From NCBI RefSeq assembly GCF_004104355.1, contig NZ_RJLM01000004.1, positions 310,001-374,000 on the forward strand: a stretch of 64,000 nt of DNA, in the 5' to 3' direction. Below are positions 35,317-45,100 of the stretch, one piece after another. The stretch is from Photobacterium chitinilyticum (GTDB taxonomy: Bacteria; Pseudomonadota; Gammaproteobacteria; Enterobacterales; Vibrionaceae). Numbering within the stretch: the stretch's first letter is position 1; the number at the start of each line of letters is the position of its first letter. The translations under genes and the position numbers were made by a program. The notes under the pieces were generated by a model. It did no database searches. It was not told the origin of the DNA and was given only the letters and a program-made list of their open reading frames with translations.

Positions 35317-35910
35317 ATGAAAAAAAGCGTAATTGCATTATTAGGTGTAGCTGCATTGATGGGTGGTTGTGCGCAGAAAGTCAGCTATGGTGATGCACAG
35401 GAAGCCGAAACCACGACTATCGAGTTTGGTTCAACAGATTTGCAGAAGATTGCCGAAGAAATGACCGATAGCATGCTGAGCTCGGGTTCAGTTGCCTACA
35501 TTACAGGTAATGGCAAGCGACCGATTATTGTTGTTGATGGTATTAAAAACAAAACCAGTGAACACATTGATACTGAGTCGGTTACCGATTCGGTCAGTAC
35601 GCGCCTGCTTAACTCGGGTAAATTTCGTTTCGTTGACATGACTCGCGTCGAAGACGTTCGCAAGCAACTGAACTTCCAAAACAATGATGAGTTGGTAAAC
35701 CAGAGCACTGCGATTCAGTTCGGTAAAATGGTGGGTGCGGAGTACATGCTATACGGCAACCTGGCAAGTATTGTCAAACAGGCTGGCAGCGACAAAGATG
35801 TTTACTACAAAATGACGATGCGCCTGATGGATTTGGAAACTGGTCTGGTCGAGTGGGCCGATGAAAGTGAAATTCGCAAGCAGGAAGCCAAGAGCCTACT
35901 TGGTTGGTAA
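35317..35910 (+). CDS. lpoB: LpoB-like activator of penicillin-binding protein 1B
   Basis: Outer-membrane lipoprotein of 197 residues (E. coli 213) with lipobox LMGGC (Cys 18). The TolB-N-like globular domain covers most of the mature part (PIIVVDGIKNKTSEHIDTESVTDS, GKFRFVDMTRVE, AEYMLYGNLASIVK). LpoB contacts PBP1B through the murein sacculus and stimulates glycan polymerisation and crosslinking. The long disordered proline-rich linker of E. coli LpoB is short here, so the reach through the periplasm may differ. I chose ATG 35317, with AAAGG upstream, against an upstream frame start without signal. Confidence 0.9.
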   Translation: MKKSVIALLGVAALMGGCAQKVSYGDAQEAETTTIEFGSTDLQKIAEEMTDSMLSSGSVAYITGNGKRPIIVVDGIKNKTSEHIDTESVTDSVSTRLLNSGKFRFVDMTRVEDVRKQLNFQNNDELVNQSTAIQFGKMVGAEYMLYGNLASIVKQAGSDKDVYYKMTMRLMDLETGLVEWADESEIRKQEAKSLLGW

Positions 35911-35951
35911 TGACGGTATTAACCGATAGCCTTTTAGAGTTGAGGCGCTGA

Positions 35952-36881
35952 GTGAGTTCATTTGATCCCTCTTTACTGAGCGCCTTGCCGGATATCGAGT
36001 TGCTTTCAGCCAGGCCGCTGACCGGTGGCCTGAGTAACCGCTGCTGGGTGCTTGAGCTATATAACGTGCGAACATCTGTGTGCTCGAAGGTGGTATGGCG
36101 ACCTATTGCAGAGTCGACCAAGGCTTTTGGGCTCTCTCGTGAGCATGAGCATCAGGTGCTTGAGAGCTTCCAGTCGTCACTGACGGCTTCTCCTCATACA
36201 ACTTTACCTAGTGTTGTCCCGACTAATATTGCACCAAAGAGCCTTGCACTGCTTGAACAGGGCTTGTTGGTGGAATGGGTAGAGGGCGCAATGGCTGGCA
36301 AAAATTTGTCGGATCGGGATCTACTTCAGCTTCAGGCTGATATCCATGCTTTGCCTGTTCCGCCCTGGCGTCTTGATGTGAAGCCGAAAGCTGCACACTA
36401 CTGGCAGCAGATCGACGACAAGTACAAATCCACTTCGCTTCAGCAGCTTTTTAATCACTTTCAACAGTTACCTTTGCAAGCCTGGTTTGATGATACCTGC
36501 TGTCATCATGACTTAGGTCGGTATAATATTATTTGCCAGCCGGATGGCAACAAGCGTGTGATTGACTGGGAGTACGCCGCGGCAGGTGATCCTTCGCTCG
36601 ATCTTGCCCTGACTATCAGTGCCAATGGCCTGGACAAGGAGCTTGCAGTCGCAGTTTATTGTCAAAGGCAGGGTAGGCAAGATAGCAACCGTTGGTTAGC
36701 GGCAGTGACGGCTTGGCAGCCGTGGTGTCATTATTTGGCTATGCTTTGGTATTATGTCGGTGCTTCGTTGTGGCGAGATCGTGCCTATTTGATTGAAGCC
36801 GACCAGCTCAGGCAAGAACTACTATCCAAGTTAGCTCAACATACTGGGCCCAATGAGGGCTCAACAGATTCGGTCCACTAA
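35952..36881 (+). CDS. thiK: Thiamine kinase-like phosphotransferase (ThiK-like)
   Basis: APH/choline-kinase-fold protein of 309 residues. The catalytic loop is CHHDLGRYNIIC (about 181-192) and the metal-binding stretch VIDWEYAAAGDPSLDLA (about 199-215); the nucleotide-binding loop GGLSNRCWV (about 25-33) is near the N terminus. E. coli ThiK, with the same position after lpoB, phosphorylates thiamine in salvage; a different small alcohol as substrate cannot be excluded. The start is GTG at 35952 with GAGG 6 bases before. It follows lpoB by about 40 bases. Confidence 0.82.
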   Translation: MSSFDPSLLSALPDIELLSARPLTGGLSNRCWVLELYNVRTSVCSKVVWRPIAESTKAFGLSREHEHQVLESFQSSLTASPHTTLPSVVPTNIAPKSLALLEQGLLVEWVEGAMAGKNLSDRDLLQLQADIHALPVPPWRLDVKPKAAHYWQQIDDKYKSTSLQQLFNHFQQLPLQAWFDDTCCHHDLGRYNIICQPDGNKRVIDWEYAAAGDPSLDLALTISANGLDKELAVAVYCQRQGRQDSNRWLAAVTAWQPWCHYLAMLWYYVGASLWRDRAYLIEADQLRQELLSKLAQHTGPNEGSTDSVH

Positions 36882-37006
36882 AAATAGCTATTCCCATTCT
36901 TCAATATCTCATTCGAGTTTCATTGCTGTGAAATATACGATCGAAACTCAGGTCTACACTATTAATTCGCTGGTTAGTTGGTCTATTCAAGTAAATGGGA
37001 GTTAAG

Positions 37007-37852
37007 ATGCCTCGGAGTTTGACGCGTTTTGCTGCGGGGGCGTTTATCATGCTTATCCTTGCCGGGTGTGTGATGCGTCTTGGCTACAATACTCTCAATT
37101 ATTGGATCCCTTACTATTTATCCGGCTATGTCAGCTTAACCTCAAGTCAGGAGCGGGTATTTGATACTGAGCTTGATAAGGCACTGGCTGTTCATCGCCG
37201 ACAGGAGCTTCCAAGGCTTCACCGGCAGATCTTGGCACTGCAATCAGATTTAGAGATGCCGCTGACGTTTAGCCAAGTCCGAGGTTATCACTTTTCATTT
37301 ACCGCTCTTGGTCAGGACTCCGTGGCTGTACTGGCCAAGCCGTTGGCTGCTACGTTAAAACTGCTGGATGAGCTGCAGATAGCCCAACTGAGTAATAGTA
37401 TTCAGTCTGCTATTGATGAGGTCAAGCAAGAGCGTGAGATCCTGACGACCAAGCAGAAGCTCAGCAAGCGTGCGAGTGATCTGCAGGAGACAGCAGCAGA
37501 TTGGGTCGGGCCGCTAAACAGCAGGCAGAATATGTTGCTGAAAGAGCTGGCAGGGTATCAAGTTGAAATGGAGCCGGAATTTTTTACAGTTTGGGATCAG
37601 TTCCTGCAAAACTGGCGATTGCTAATGAAAAACAGAAATAGCCCAGATTTTGAAACAGAGCTGAGTCGGGAGCTTCAACGTCTGGTTGCCCTTGAAAATG
37701 ATGATATTCAAGCTGAATTGAACTTTTATTTAAATCGTCGTTTTGACCTTTTTAGACGTTTCAATCACAGTTTAACAGATACACAGCGTCGTTTTCTTGA
37801 TAGCCGGTTAACTTCAATTCGTAAGGATGTAGCAGTTTTGATAAGCGAATAG
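37007..37852 (+). CDS. DUF6279-type lipoprotein
   Basis: Predicted lipoprotein of 281 residues, lipobox LILAGC (Cys 21), then a helical mature part that begins VMRLGYNTLNYWIPYYLSGYV, typical of the DUF6279 family. Later helices hold many Arg/Gln/Glu and the ending FRRFNHSLTDTQRRFLDSRL. No enzyme motif is visible. GGGAG suits ATG 37007 better than the ATG at 36995. It occupies the place where E. coli has nagZ, between thiK and ycfP. Its function is unknown. Confidence 0.8.
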   Translation: MPRSLTRFAAGAFIMLILAGCVMRLGYNTLNYWIPYYLSGYVSLTSSQERVFDTELDKALAVHRRQELPRLHRQILALQSDLEMPLTFSQVRGYHFSFTALGQDSVAVLAKPLAATLKLLDELQIAQLSNSIQSAIDEVKQEREILTTKQKLSKRASDLQETAADWVGPLNSRQNMLLKELAGYQVEMEPEFFTVWDQFLQNWRLLMKNRNSPDFETELSRELQRLVALENDDIQAELNFYLNRRFDLFRRFNHSLTDTQRRFLDSRLTSIRKDVAVLISE

Positions 37853-37960
37853 GTGTAATTACCACTTTTTTTGTTAATTAAGTCACGTTTTTTGTCTTTA
37901 AAACCATATAAAACGTGTTAGATTAAATTTAGAGAAAAATAAGAATGACAGGGGAAAAGA

Positions 37961-38503
37961 ATGATCATCTATCTGCATGGCTTTGATTCGACAAGCCCAG
38001 GTAACCATGAAAAGGTACTACAGCTTCAATTTATTGACCCTGATGTTCGTTTTGTGAATTACAGCACGCTCCATCCTAAGCACGATATGCAGCATTTGCT
38101 AAAAGAAGTGCATAAGTTAATAGAAGAGTCCAATGACTCTCATCCATTGATTTGTGGTGTAGGACTCGGTGGATATTGGTCTGAGCGCATCGGTTTTCTC
38201 TGCGGGATAAAACAGGTTATTTTTAACCCGAATTTACACCCAGAGCAGAGCATGGAAGGAAGAATTGACCGACCAGAAGAATATGCTGATATCTCGACAA
38301 AATGTGTTACAGATTTTCGTGAAAAAAATGCCGGTAATTGCCTTTGCATACTTTCAACTAATGATGAAGTATTAGATAATCACGAGACAAAAGATGCATT
38401 AGTTGATTACTACGAAATCATCTGGGACGAGACTCAAAAACATAAATTCAAAAAAATCTCCCAGCATCTACAAACAATAAAGTCATTTAAAGAAACACGT
38501 TAA
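37961..38503 (+). CDS. ycfP: YcfP/UPF0227 alpha/beta-hydrolase-like protein
   Basis: Protein of 180 residues with strong likeness to E. coli YcfP from end to end: [20 protein letters not shown] at the start, the elbow [17 protein letters not shown], and the tail [18 protein letters not shown]. The nucleophile elbow has Gly-Val-Gly-Leu-Gly, so the serine of a true esterase is missing, as in the E. coli protein; a catalytic role is uncertain. The gene is richer in A and T than its neighbours. It has its own terminator. Confidence 0.92.
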   Translation: MIIYLHGFDSTSPGNHEKVLQLQFIDPDVRFVNYSTLHPKHDMQHLLKEVHKLIEESNDSHPLICGVGLGGYWSERIGFLCGIKQVIFNPNLHPEQSMEGRIDRPEEYADISTKCVTDFREKNAGNCLCILSTNDEVLDNHETKDALVDYYEIIWDETQKHKFKKISQHLQTIKSFKETR

Positions 38504-38516
38504 CTACCTCCTACCC

Positions 38517-38546
38517 TTCGCAGACGGTGCCAATCCGTCTGCTTTA
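38517..38546 (+). terminator. ycfP terminator
   Basis: GCAGACGG-TGCCAAT-CCGTCTGC followed by TTTAAT. Confidence 0.75.
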
Positions 38547-38611
38547 ATACCAAATTGAACAGTGATCTTTGGTGTGCCCGCATAGTCAGAGCATTGTTCA
38601 GTTTGGTATTA
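38545..38611. repeat. Small inverted-repeat element (MITE/REP-like)
   Basis: A 67-base element with 17-base ends TAATACCAA-TTGAACA and its near inverse TGTTCAGTTTGGTATTA (one mismatch). The TTGGTATTA end is a motif I recall from small dispersed repeats in Vibrionaceae. Only one copy with both ends is seen in this window; a possible lone half (ATACCAATAATGTACGCGG) lies near 40604. Confidence 0.5.
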
Positions 38612-38708
38612 GTCAGCTAGCCAGAGCGTTGTCTCCTGTCATTTAGGGATGAATAACGGGCATAAGGCTCTGAGCAATATAATTTATACAAAATAAGAGG
38701 AAGTTATC

Positions 38709-39998
38709 GTGACTCGTATTATCGTAGTTGGTGGCGGTGCGGGCGGTCTTGAGCTTGCGACCAAGTTGGGTCGAACCTTGGGGCGCAAACGTCGTGCAAC
38801 CGTGACACTCGTTGATCGTAAGGCCAGCCACCTGTGGAAGCCGCTTTTACACGAAGTGGCAACAGGTTCAATGGACGCCGGAGTTGATGCTCTGAGCTAC
38901 CGCGCCCATGCCAAAAATCATTCGTTTGATTTTCAGATGGGCAGCTTGCAATCGATTGATCGCGAGAGTAAGACGATCAAATTGGCCGCTCTCTATGATG
39001 AGCATAATGAGCTGCTGATGTCGGAACGTGAGCTGGAATACGATACCTTGGTCATGGCAATTGGCTCAACCTCGAATGATTTCAATACACCGGGTGTCCG
39101 TGACAACTGTATTTTTCTGGATAGCCCTGAGCAGGCACACCGTTTCCGGACTCAAATGAACAACCAGTTCCTTAAACTGCATGCAAATAAAGATCAGAAA
39201 ACGGTCGATATTGCGATTGTGGGGGCTGGTGCAACCGGTGTTGAGCTTTCGGCAGAGCTGCACAATGCCGTGAAGGAACTACGTACTTATGGTTTCGGTG
39301 ATCTGGATAGCTCCCGCCTGAATGTCAATCTTGTTGAAGCCGGCGAGCGTATTTTACCTGCCTTGCCGCCTCGGATTTCTAGCGCGGCCCATAGCGAGCT
39401 GACTAAGCTCGGTGTGAATGTCCGTACTGCAACCATGGTAACTAAAGCTGACGAGACGGGCCTCACAACCAAAGATGGTGATCATATCCCGGCACAGATC
39501 ATGGTTTGGGCAGCGGGTATCAAGGCGCCTGATTTTATGAAAGATATTGCCGGCCTTGAAACAAACCGTATTAATCAGCTGGTAGTGAAGCCGACATTGC
39601 AGACTACCCGTGATGATGACATTTATGTGATTGGTGATCTGGCGTGTTGTGTCCAAGACGACGGTAGCTTTGTGCCGCCGCGTGCCCAGGCCGCTCACCA
39701 GATGGCAAGTCGCTGTTTCTCAAATATTGTAGCTAAGATGACAGATCGTGCGCAGAAACCTTATGTCTATAGCGATCATGGCTCACTGGTATCGCTAAGC
39801 CGTTTTTCAACTGTAGGTAGCCTGATGGGTAACTTGACCAAAGGTTCAATGATGGTCGAGGGGCGCATTGCTCGAGTGGTGTATATTTCTTTGTACAGAA
39901 TGCACCTGGTCGCGCTACACGGCGTATTCAAGACTGGCTTGATGATGCTGGTCGGGCGTATCAACCGTGTGCTGCGCCCGAACTTGAAGCTTCATTAA
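38709..39998 (+). CDS. ndh: NADH dehydrogenase, type II (non-proton-pumping)
   Basis: FAD-dependent NADH:quinone oxidoreductase of 429 residues. The FAD site is [17 protein letters not shown] (5-21), the NADH site [14 protein letters not shown] (about 171-184), and the third FAD motif [11 protein letters not shown] (about 299-309). The C terminus has an amphipathic stretch for membrane attachment. It passes electrons from NADH to quinone without pumping. The start is GTG at 38709, with AGAGGAAG upstream. Its place after ycfP matches E. coli. A bidirectional terminator follows. Confidence 0.96.
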   Translation: MTRIIVVGGGAGGLELATKLGRTLGRKRRATVTLVDRKASHLWKPLLHEVATGSMDAGVDALSYRAHAKNHSFDFQMGSLQSIDRESKTIKLAALYDEHNELLMSERELEYDTLVMAIGSTSNDFNTPGVRDNCIFLDSPEQAHRFRTQMNNQFLKLHANKDQKTVDIAIVGAGATGVELSAELHNAVKELRTYGFGDLDSSRLNVNLVEAGERILPALPPRISSAAHSELTKLGVNVRTATMVTKADETGLTTKDGDHIPAQIMVWAAGIKAPDFMKDIAGLETNRINQLVVKPTLQTTRDDDIYVIGDLACCVQDDGSFVPPRAQAAHQMASRCFSNIVAKMTDRAQKPYVYSDHGSLVSLSRFSTVGSLMGNLTKGSMMVEGRIARVVYISLYRMHLVALHGVFKTGLMMLVGRINRVLRPNLKLH

Positions 39999-40013
39999 TA
40001 AAACTGCTAGTAA

Positions 40014-40046
40014 AAAAACGCCGCTATCTGCTAGCGGCGTTTTTAT
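40014..40046. terminator. Bidirectional terminator between ndh and the FKBP gene
   Basis: AACGCCGCTA-TCTGC-TAGCGGCGTT with A and T runs on both sides. Confidence 0.93.
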
Positions 40047-40067
40047 ATCGTATGACTTGGGGCATGT

Positions 40068-40541
40068 TTAATTGATTTTGATGAGCTCGACATCAAAAAT
40101 CAGTATAGAACCAGCCGGGATCGAGCCTACTGAGCGATTGCCATAGGCAAGCTCTGACGGAATAAATAGCCGCGTCTTTTCGCCTTCGACCATCAGTTGT
40201 AATCCTTCGGTCCAACCTTTGATAACCTGTCCCAGGCCGAACTGGATCGATTCTCCACGTTCGACAGAACTGTCAAACACGGTGCCATCAAGCAGAGTGC
40301 CATGGTAGTGAACTGTTACCTTGTCTGAGGTTTTCGGATGAACGGTGCCGGCACCTTCTTGTAGCACGAGGTATTGCAAGCCGGATTCGGTAGTTTTTAC
40401 CCCTTCCTGCTGTTTGTTTTCCGCAAGGAATTCTTGCCCAACGTTGATATTTTCAGCTGCTGATTGTTTATTGCTTTGAGAGCGCTGCATGAAAAAAATG
40501 ACAAGGCCGATGATCGCAATAGTGATGATAATTTTAAACAC
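40068..40541 (-). CDS. FKBP-type peptidyl-prolyl cis-trans isomerase, membrane-anchored
   Basis: Protein of 157 residues: a hydrophobic anchor at 2-17 (FKIIITIAIIGLVIFF), a short linker, then a complete FKBP domain from about 50 (GLQYLVLQEGAGTVHPKTSDKVTVHYHGTL, FGLGQVIKGWTEGLQLM, and RLFIPSELAYG). It accelerates proline isomerisation in folding proteins. The anchor would place the domain in the periplasm if it is a signal anchor, which I infer. It is similar to FklB/FkpA-type proteins but shorter. Confidence 0.88.
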   Translation of the reverse strand: MFKIIITIAIIGLVIFFMQRSQSNKQSAAENINVGQEFLAENKQQEGVKTTESGLQYLVLQEGAGTVHPKTSDKVTVHYHGTLLDGTVFDSSVERGESIQFGLGQVIKGWTEGLQLMVEGEKTRLFIPSELAYGNRSVGSIPAGSILIFDVELIKIN

Positions 40542-40646
40542 GATAAATACCCGTTTCTTAGCTTGAGGTCTGGCTTCATAGTACCTTAACCGCTTAATTC
40601 ATACCAATAATGTACGCGGTCAGATCGTGATCCTTCTTACTTCGAC

Positions 40647-41225
40647 CTACTTGGTCGGGACTACCCGTTCGTTAGGGCGTAAATCTTCTGGGATGAGAGA
40701 AAAGACGATGCCGTCACAGACTTTGTCGGGCGAAAAGATACGATTTCTGGCTGTGCATTCAAACTTGGCTTTGCAGGCCAGTGCTGTTCGCTGGCTGGCG
40801 AGATTTCCTGTGTGTGTAACGATTTCCAGCCGGGTAAGGCCGAGAGTGTTGAAGGCAAAGTTGCTGAGTGCCTGGCAGGCCTCGGTTGCAAAACCTTGCT
40901 GCTGGGAAGCGGTTCTGATCCAGTAGCCCAGTTCCGCTGAGTTCAGCGGGATAGAAACATTATTGAGTGAAATACTGCCGACCAGCAGCCCTGAGTGTCG
41001 CTCAAAGATAGCGACCTCATAACTGATGTCATTTTGCCAGTTTTGCCGGCTGGCATTGATCCATTCGTAGGCATCTTGCTGGTCGTAGTCTTCAGTACAC
41101 CACGTCAGCCATGGGTTTAGCTGGGTAACAGATGCCTTGACGGCATCAAGAAGATCGTTAAGGTCGACTATCTTATAGGGACGGAGAATGAGCCGTGTTG
41201 TGGTTATTTCAAAATCAATTTTCAT
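40647..41225 (-). CDS. GNAT-family acetyltransferase, RimJ/RimL-like
   Basis: N-acetyltransferase of 192 residues. The N-terminal TTRLILRPYKIVDLNDL, the middle VGSISLNNV and ELGYWIRTASQQQGFATEACQALSNFAF (acetyl-CoA-binding region), and RLEIVTHTGNLAS are typical of RimJ/RimL/YdaF proteins that acetylate ribosomal protein N termini or other amines. The target is unknown. It lies about 100 bases from its neighbours csiV and the FKBP gene, in the same direction. Confidence 0.85.
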   Translation of the reverse strand: MKIDFEITTTRLILRPYKIVDLNDLLDAVKASVTQLNPWLTWCTEDYDQQDAYEWINASRQNWQNDISYEVAIFERHSGLLVGSISLNNVSIPLNSAELGYWIRTASQQQGFATEACQALSNFAFNTLGLTRLEIVTHTGNLASQRTALACKAKFECTARNRIFSPDKVCDGIVFSLIPEDLRPNERVVPTK

Positions 41226-41320
41226 GAGTATTATCTCGAAATGACCTAGGGCTGCCTATTGGCAGCCTTCATATGGTGGAACGTTTTCTATCCGTTATCG
41301 ATTACCGAGTTGTTGGCTGA

Positions 41321-42172
41321 TTACTCTTCGACCCGACGGATCTGAACTACCATGCCCATTAGAGGGTGATCGAGATAATGAGTTTCACCGCTGCGCATTT
41401 TCCGCTGTTGATCAAAGCGATATGTTTTCAGAAATTCCTCGACTTCTATTTTTTTCTTCACTTCTTGCAAGTGGCCAACCTGAACATTACTGTCATCGGA
41501 CAGCAGATCTGCCTGGATATCAATGGGTTCGGCACCGACAATGACTTCTCGGCGGCCAGGCTCTCGCAGATCCAAGCTAGCTTCGGTAAACAGGTAATGT
41601 TGAACATAGACCCGAATTTTTCCCTCTAGCTCATAAAGTGGTGGCTCAGGGGCAGCAGCTGGCTCTTCCTGTGTAGAAGGAAGCGTGTCCGTTGTAACTA
41701 CTGGATCACTATCACTATAATCGGGTGTAGTCGATGCTGGTATTTCCCGGCGGAGCAGCTCCTTCTTTGAGGTGCCGTCAGGTAGATATTGAGCCGAGAA
41801 ATCTTTGCCTGCGGTCAGGTAGAATTTCGGTGCCGCCACTTTGCTTAAATCGCCTTGACGCCAGCCGAAATGAGCCAGAGGAGTAAAACCAGCGTGGCCT
41901 TTCAGTTTGTTGTACTGTGACGTTAGCTGATATTGTTCCGGCAGCATCAGGCTAATGCCTTTGCTGACCAGCAGGCTTTCATCACCGAAGGTAACAGTGC
42001 CTTTCATATTGATCGGCTTTTGCTGATCCGGCCAGGACTCATTGACTTGCGCAGGATCGATATTGCGCTTGAAGAGAATAACTTCAATATCAAATTGTCT
42101 AGCAGCCAGGCTTGGCCAGCTAACGGCAATAAGCAGCAAATAAATCAGTTTTTTCAAGATAGTACTCCGCAC
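41321..42172 (-). CDS. csiV: CsiV, periplasmic activator of penicillin-binding protein 1A
   Basis: Protein of 283 residues with an N-terminal signal peptide (KKLIYLLLIAVSWPSLAAR; cleavage likely near residue 23). The mature protein begins RQFDIEVILFKRNIDPAQVNE, the mark of the CsiV family (formerly DUF-only). In V. cholerae CsiV is needed for PBP1A activity in murein synthesis, and its gene is next to mfd as here (recalled as VC1887/VC1886). It follows mfd by 14 bases, so the two are co-transcribed. A variable Pro/Glu/Thr-rich stretch at about 150-185 separates the two conserved parts. Confidence 0.88.
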   Translation of the reverse strand: MRSTILKKLIYLLLIAVSWPSLAARQFDIEVILFKRNIDPAQVNESWPDQQKPINMKGTVTFGDESLLVSKGISLMLPEQYQLTSQYNKLKGHAGFTPLAHFGWRQGDLSKVAAPKFYLTAGKDFSAQYLPDGTSKKELLRREIPASTTPDYSDSDPVVTTDTLPSTQEEPAAAPEPPLYELEGKIRVYVQHYLFTEASLDLREPGRREVIVGAEPIDIQADLLSDDSNVQVGHLQEVKKKIEVEEFLKTYRFDQQRKMRSGETHYLDHPLMGMVVQIRRVEE

Positions 42173-42186
42173 GATAGTGCCATCAA

Positions 42187-45100
42187 TTATAGAGTGTTTT
42201 CAGCAAGCTTTGTTAGAAGCCCGTCAACATACTTAATTCGGTCTTTACGATCACTCATTGGCGCCATGACTTTTAGTTTAGTCGGGCCATCCATACGATA
42301 ATGCTGTGGCTGTGATTGTAACAAATTGACCAGGAAACCAGGGTTTATTGATGCGTTTTGCGCAAATTCAACATAGCCTCCTTTTTCCCCTGCCTCAATA
42401 CGGCGAACACCTAGTCCCGCAGCTTTCAATTTGAGCTTGTTCACAGTCAGCAAGTTGGTTGTTGCATCCGGTAGTAGGCCAAAACGGTCTATCAGTTCAA
42501 CTTTTAGCTCGTTCAGGGCATTTTCACTGTCGGCACTGGCAATTCGCTTGTAGAGAGACAAGCGGGTATTGATATCCGGGATGTACTCGTCTGGTAACAG
42601 GGCTGGCAGTCGCAGTTCTATTTCAGTTTGCTGGCGCAGCAGATCATCGAGTGACGGTTCTTTGCCTTCTTTCAATGCCTCGACGGCTTGTTCCAGCATC
42701 TCCATAAACAGGGTAAAGCCTACCGACTGGATCTGACCGCTTTGTTCGTCCCCCAGCAGCTCTCCGGCACCTCGAATTTCAAGATCGTGAGTTGCAAGGG
42801 TAAAGCCAGCGCCGAGATCTTCGAGCGATGAAATGGCTTCGAGACGTTTCACTGCATCTTTGGTCATCCGCTTCGGATGCGGTGTCAGCAGGTATGCATA
42901 GGCCTGGTGATGAGAACGACCTACACGCCCGCGTAACTGGTGCAGCTGCGCCAGACCTAAATGATCGGCACGGTTGATCACAATGGTATTCGCGGTCGGG
43001 ACATCGATACCGGTTTCGATAATCGTGGTACATACGAGTAGGTTGAAGCGCTGGTGGTAAAAATCACTCATGATTTTTTCCAGTTCGCGCTCGCGCATCT
43101 GGCCGTGGGCAAAGGTGATCCGTGCTTCCGGGATCAGCTTCGCTAACTCTTCTGTTGTTTTCTCGATTGAGTCGACATCGTTATGCAGGAAGTAGACCTG
43201 TCCGCCCCGCATAATTTCTCGTAGAACCGCTTCTCTAATCAGAATATCTTCGCGCTCACGGACAAACGTCTTGATGGCAAGGCGGCGTGCCGGTGGGGTG
43301 GCAATAATCGATAGATCTCGCATGCCACTCATCGCCATGTTCAGTGTTCGAGGGATCGGAGTTGCCGTCAAGGTCAGGATGTCGACATCCGAGCGAATTG
43401 CCTTGATTTTTTCTTTCTGACGAACACCAAAGCGGTGCTCTTCATCGACAACAAGTAGTCCCAGATCCTGATAATGGACCGAAGCATTGAGCAGTTTATG
43501 GGTACCGATCAGAATATCGATTTTCCCTTCAGCGACATCGGCTAGGATCTGTTTCTGCTCTTTGGCGGTTTTGAAGCGGGAAAGTACCTCGACACGCACC
43601 GGTGTGTTGGCAAAGCGGTCACGGAAATTCTCAAAATGCTGTTGCGCCAGCAGGGTAGTCGGAACCAGTACCGTTACCTGTTTGTTGTTATCGACAGCGA
43701 TAAAGGCAGCGCGCATGGCTACTTCGGTCTTACCAAAGCCGACGTCACCACATACCAGGCGATCCATAGCCTTGGCCTGACACATATCGGACAAGACAGC
43801 ATTAATAGCCAGTGCCTGGTCATGGGTTTCTTCAAAGGGGAATCCCGTGCAGAAGTCTGCATAGGCTTCGCGATCGAGTTTGAATTTAAATCCCGGTTTC
43901 ATTTCGCGTTTGGCGTAGACATCGAGTAGCTCGGCTGCAACATCACGTACTTTTTCAGCGGCTTTTTTGCGTGCCTTGGCCCAGGTTTCACCACCCAGTT
44001 TATGAATGGGTGCTGTGTCTTCGGCACCGCCGGAGTAGCGGCTGATCAGGTGTAGAGAGGCGACCGGAACATAGAGTTTGGCACCGCCCTGGTATTCAAG
44101 AGTCACATATTCGGTGGTGATCCCGCCGGCTTCCAGAGTCTGTAAACCTTGATAACGACCGATACCATGGTCGAGATGCACAACGGGCTGGCCTATTTGA
44201 AGTTCGGCAAGGTTGCGAATAATCGTTTCGGTGTTGACGGTCTTTTTATCTTCGCGTCGACGGCGCTGGACAACGCGTTCGCCAAGTAAATCACTTTCGC
44301 AGATAAAGGCAATGGAAGGCGTATCCAGAATGAAACCTTGCTCTGCCGCGCCAATAACGAGCGCAAACTTGCCCTGCGTATTGGCTGCTTCGTGAAGCGA
44401 ACCGCATACCATTGGACGGAGCTTGATCCGTGCCAGCAGATCGAGTAATGCCTCACGACGGCCTTCGGAAGCTACGGAGAATATGATTTTACCATCAAAC
44501 TGTTCCGAGAAACGGCGGAGTTCAGCGAGCGGTTCCTTGAGCTGGTGATTGATGGTTAACGTTGGAACCGGCTGTAGTAACGGATTGTAACGGCCTGCTT
44601 TTTCAGGCTCTGTACCCGGACGGATACGAACTTGCGGCAGGTTTTTGAAACCACCGAACATCTCGTCTTTGCTCAGCCATAGTTCGCGCGGACTTAGTAG
44701 CGGGCGCAGCGGATCAACACGGCGCTGTTCAAATCGGTATTCGGCATCACCGAGGAATTGGTCAACCGCGGGCTCCAGCTCGCCAATAGTGATAAGCAGG
44801 CTTGAATCGGGCAGATAGTCGAATAATGTCTCGGTCTGTTCAAAAAATAACGGTTGCCAGTACTCGATTCCCGCCGGCCAGGTACGCTTGCTGACTTGCT
44901 GATAGATAGACTCAGGCTCGCGACGGGCTTCGAATCGCTCGCGCCAGCGCATACGGAAGCTCTCTACAGCGATTTCATCAGTAGGAAATTCATGGGCCGG
45001 CAAAAGGTGAATATTGTCCATTTCGCCGGTAGAACGTTGGTTTTCCGGATCAAACTGGCGAATAGAGTCGACTTCATCATCAAAGAAATCTATTCGATAT

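Noticed and set aside
36914-36948. Inverted repeat GAGTTTC...GAAACTC between thiK and the DUF6279 gene
   Set aside because: Loop of about 20 bases and no T run or regulator nearby; chance occurrence cannot be excluded.
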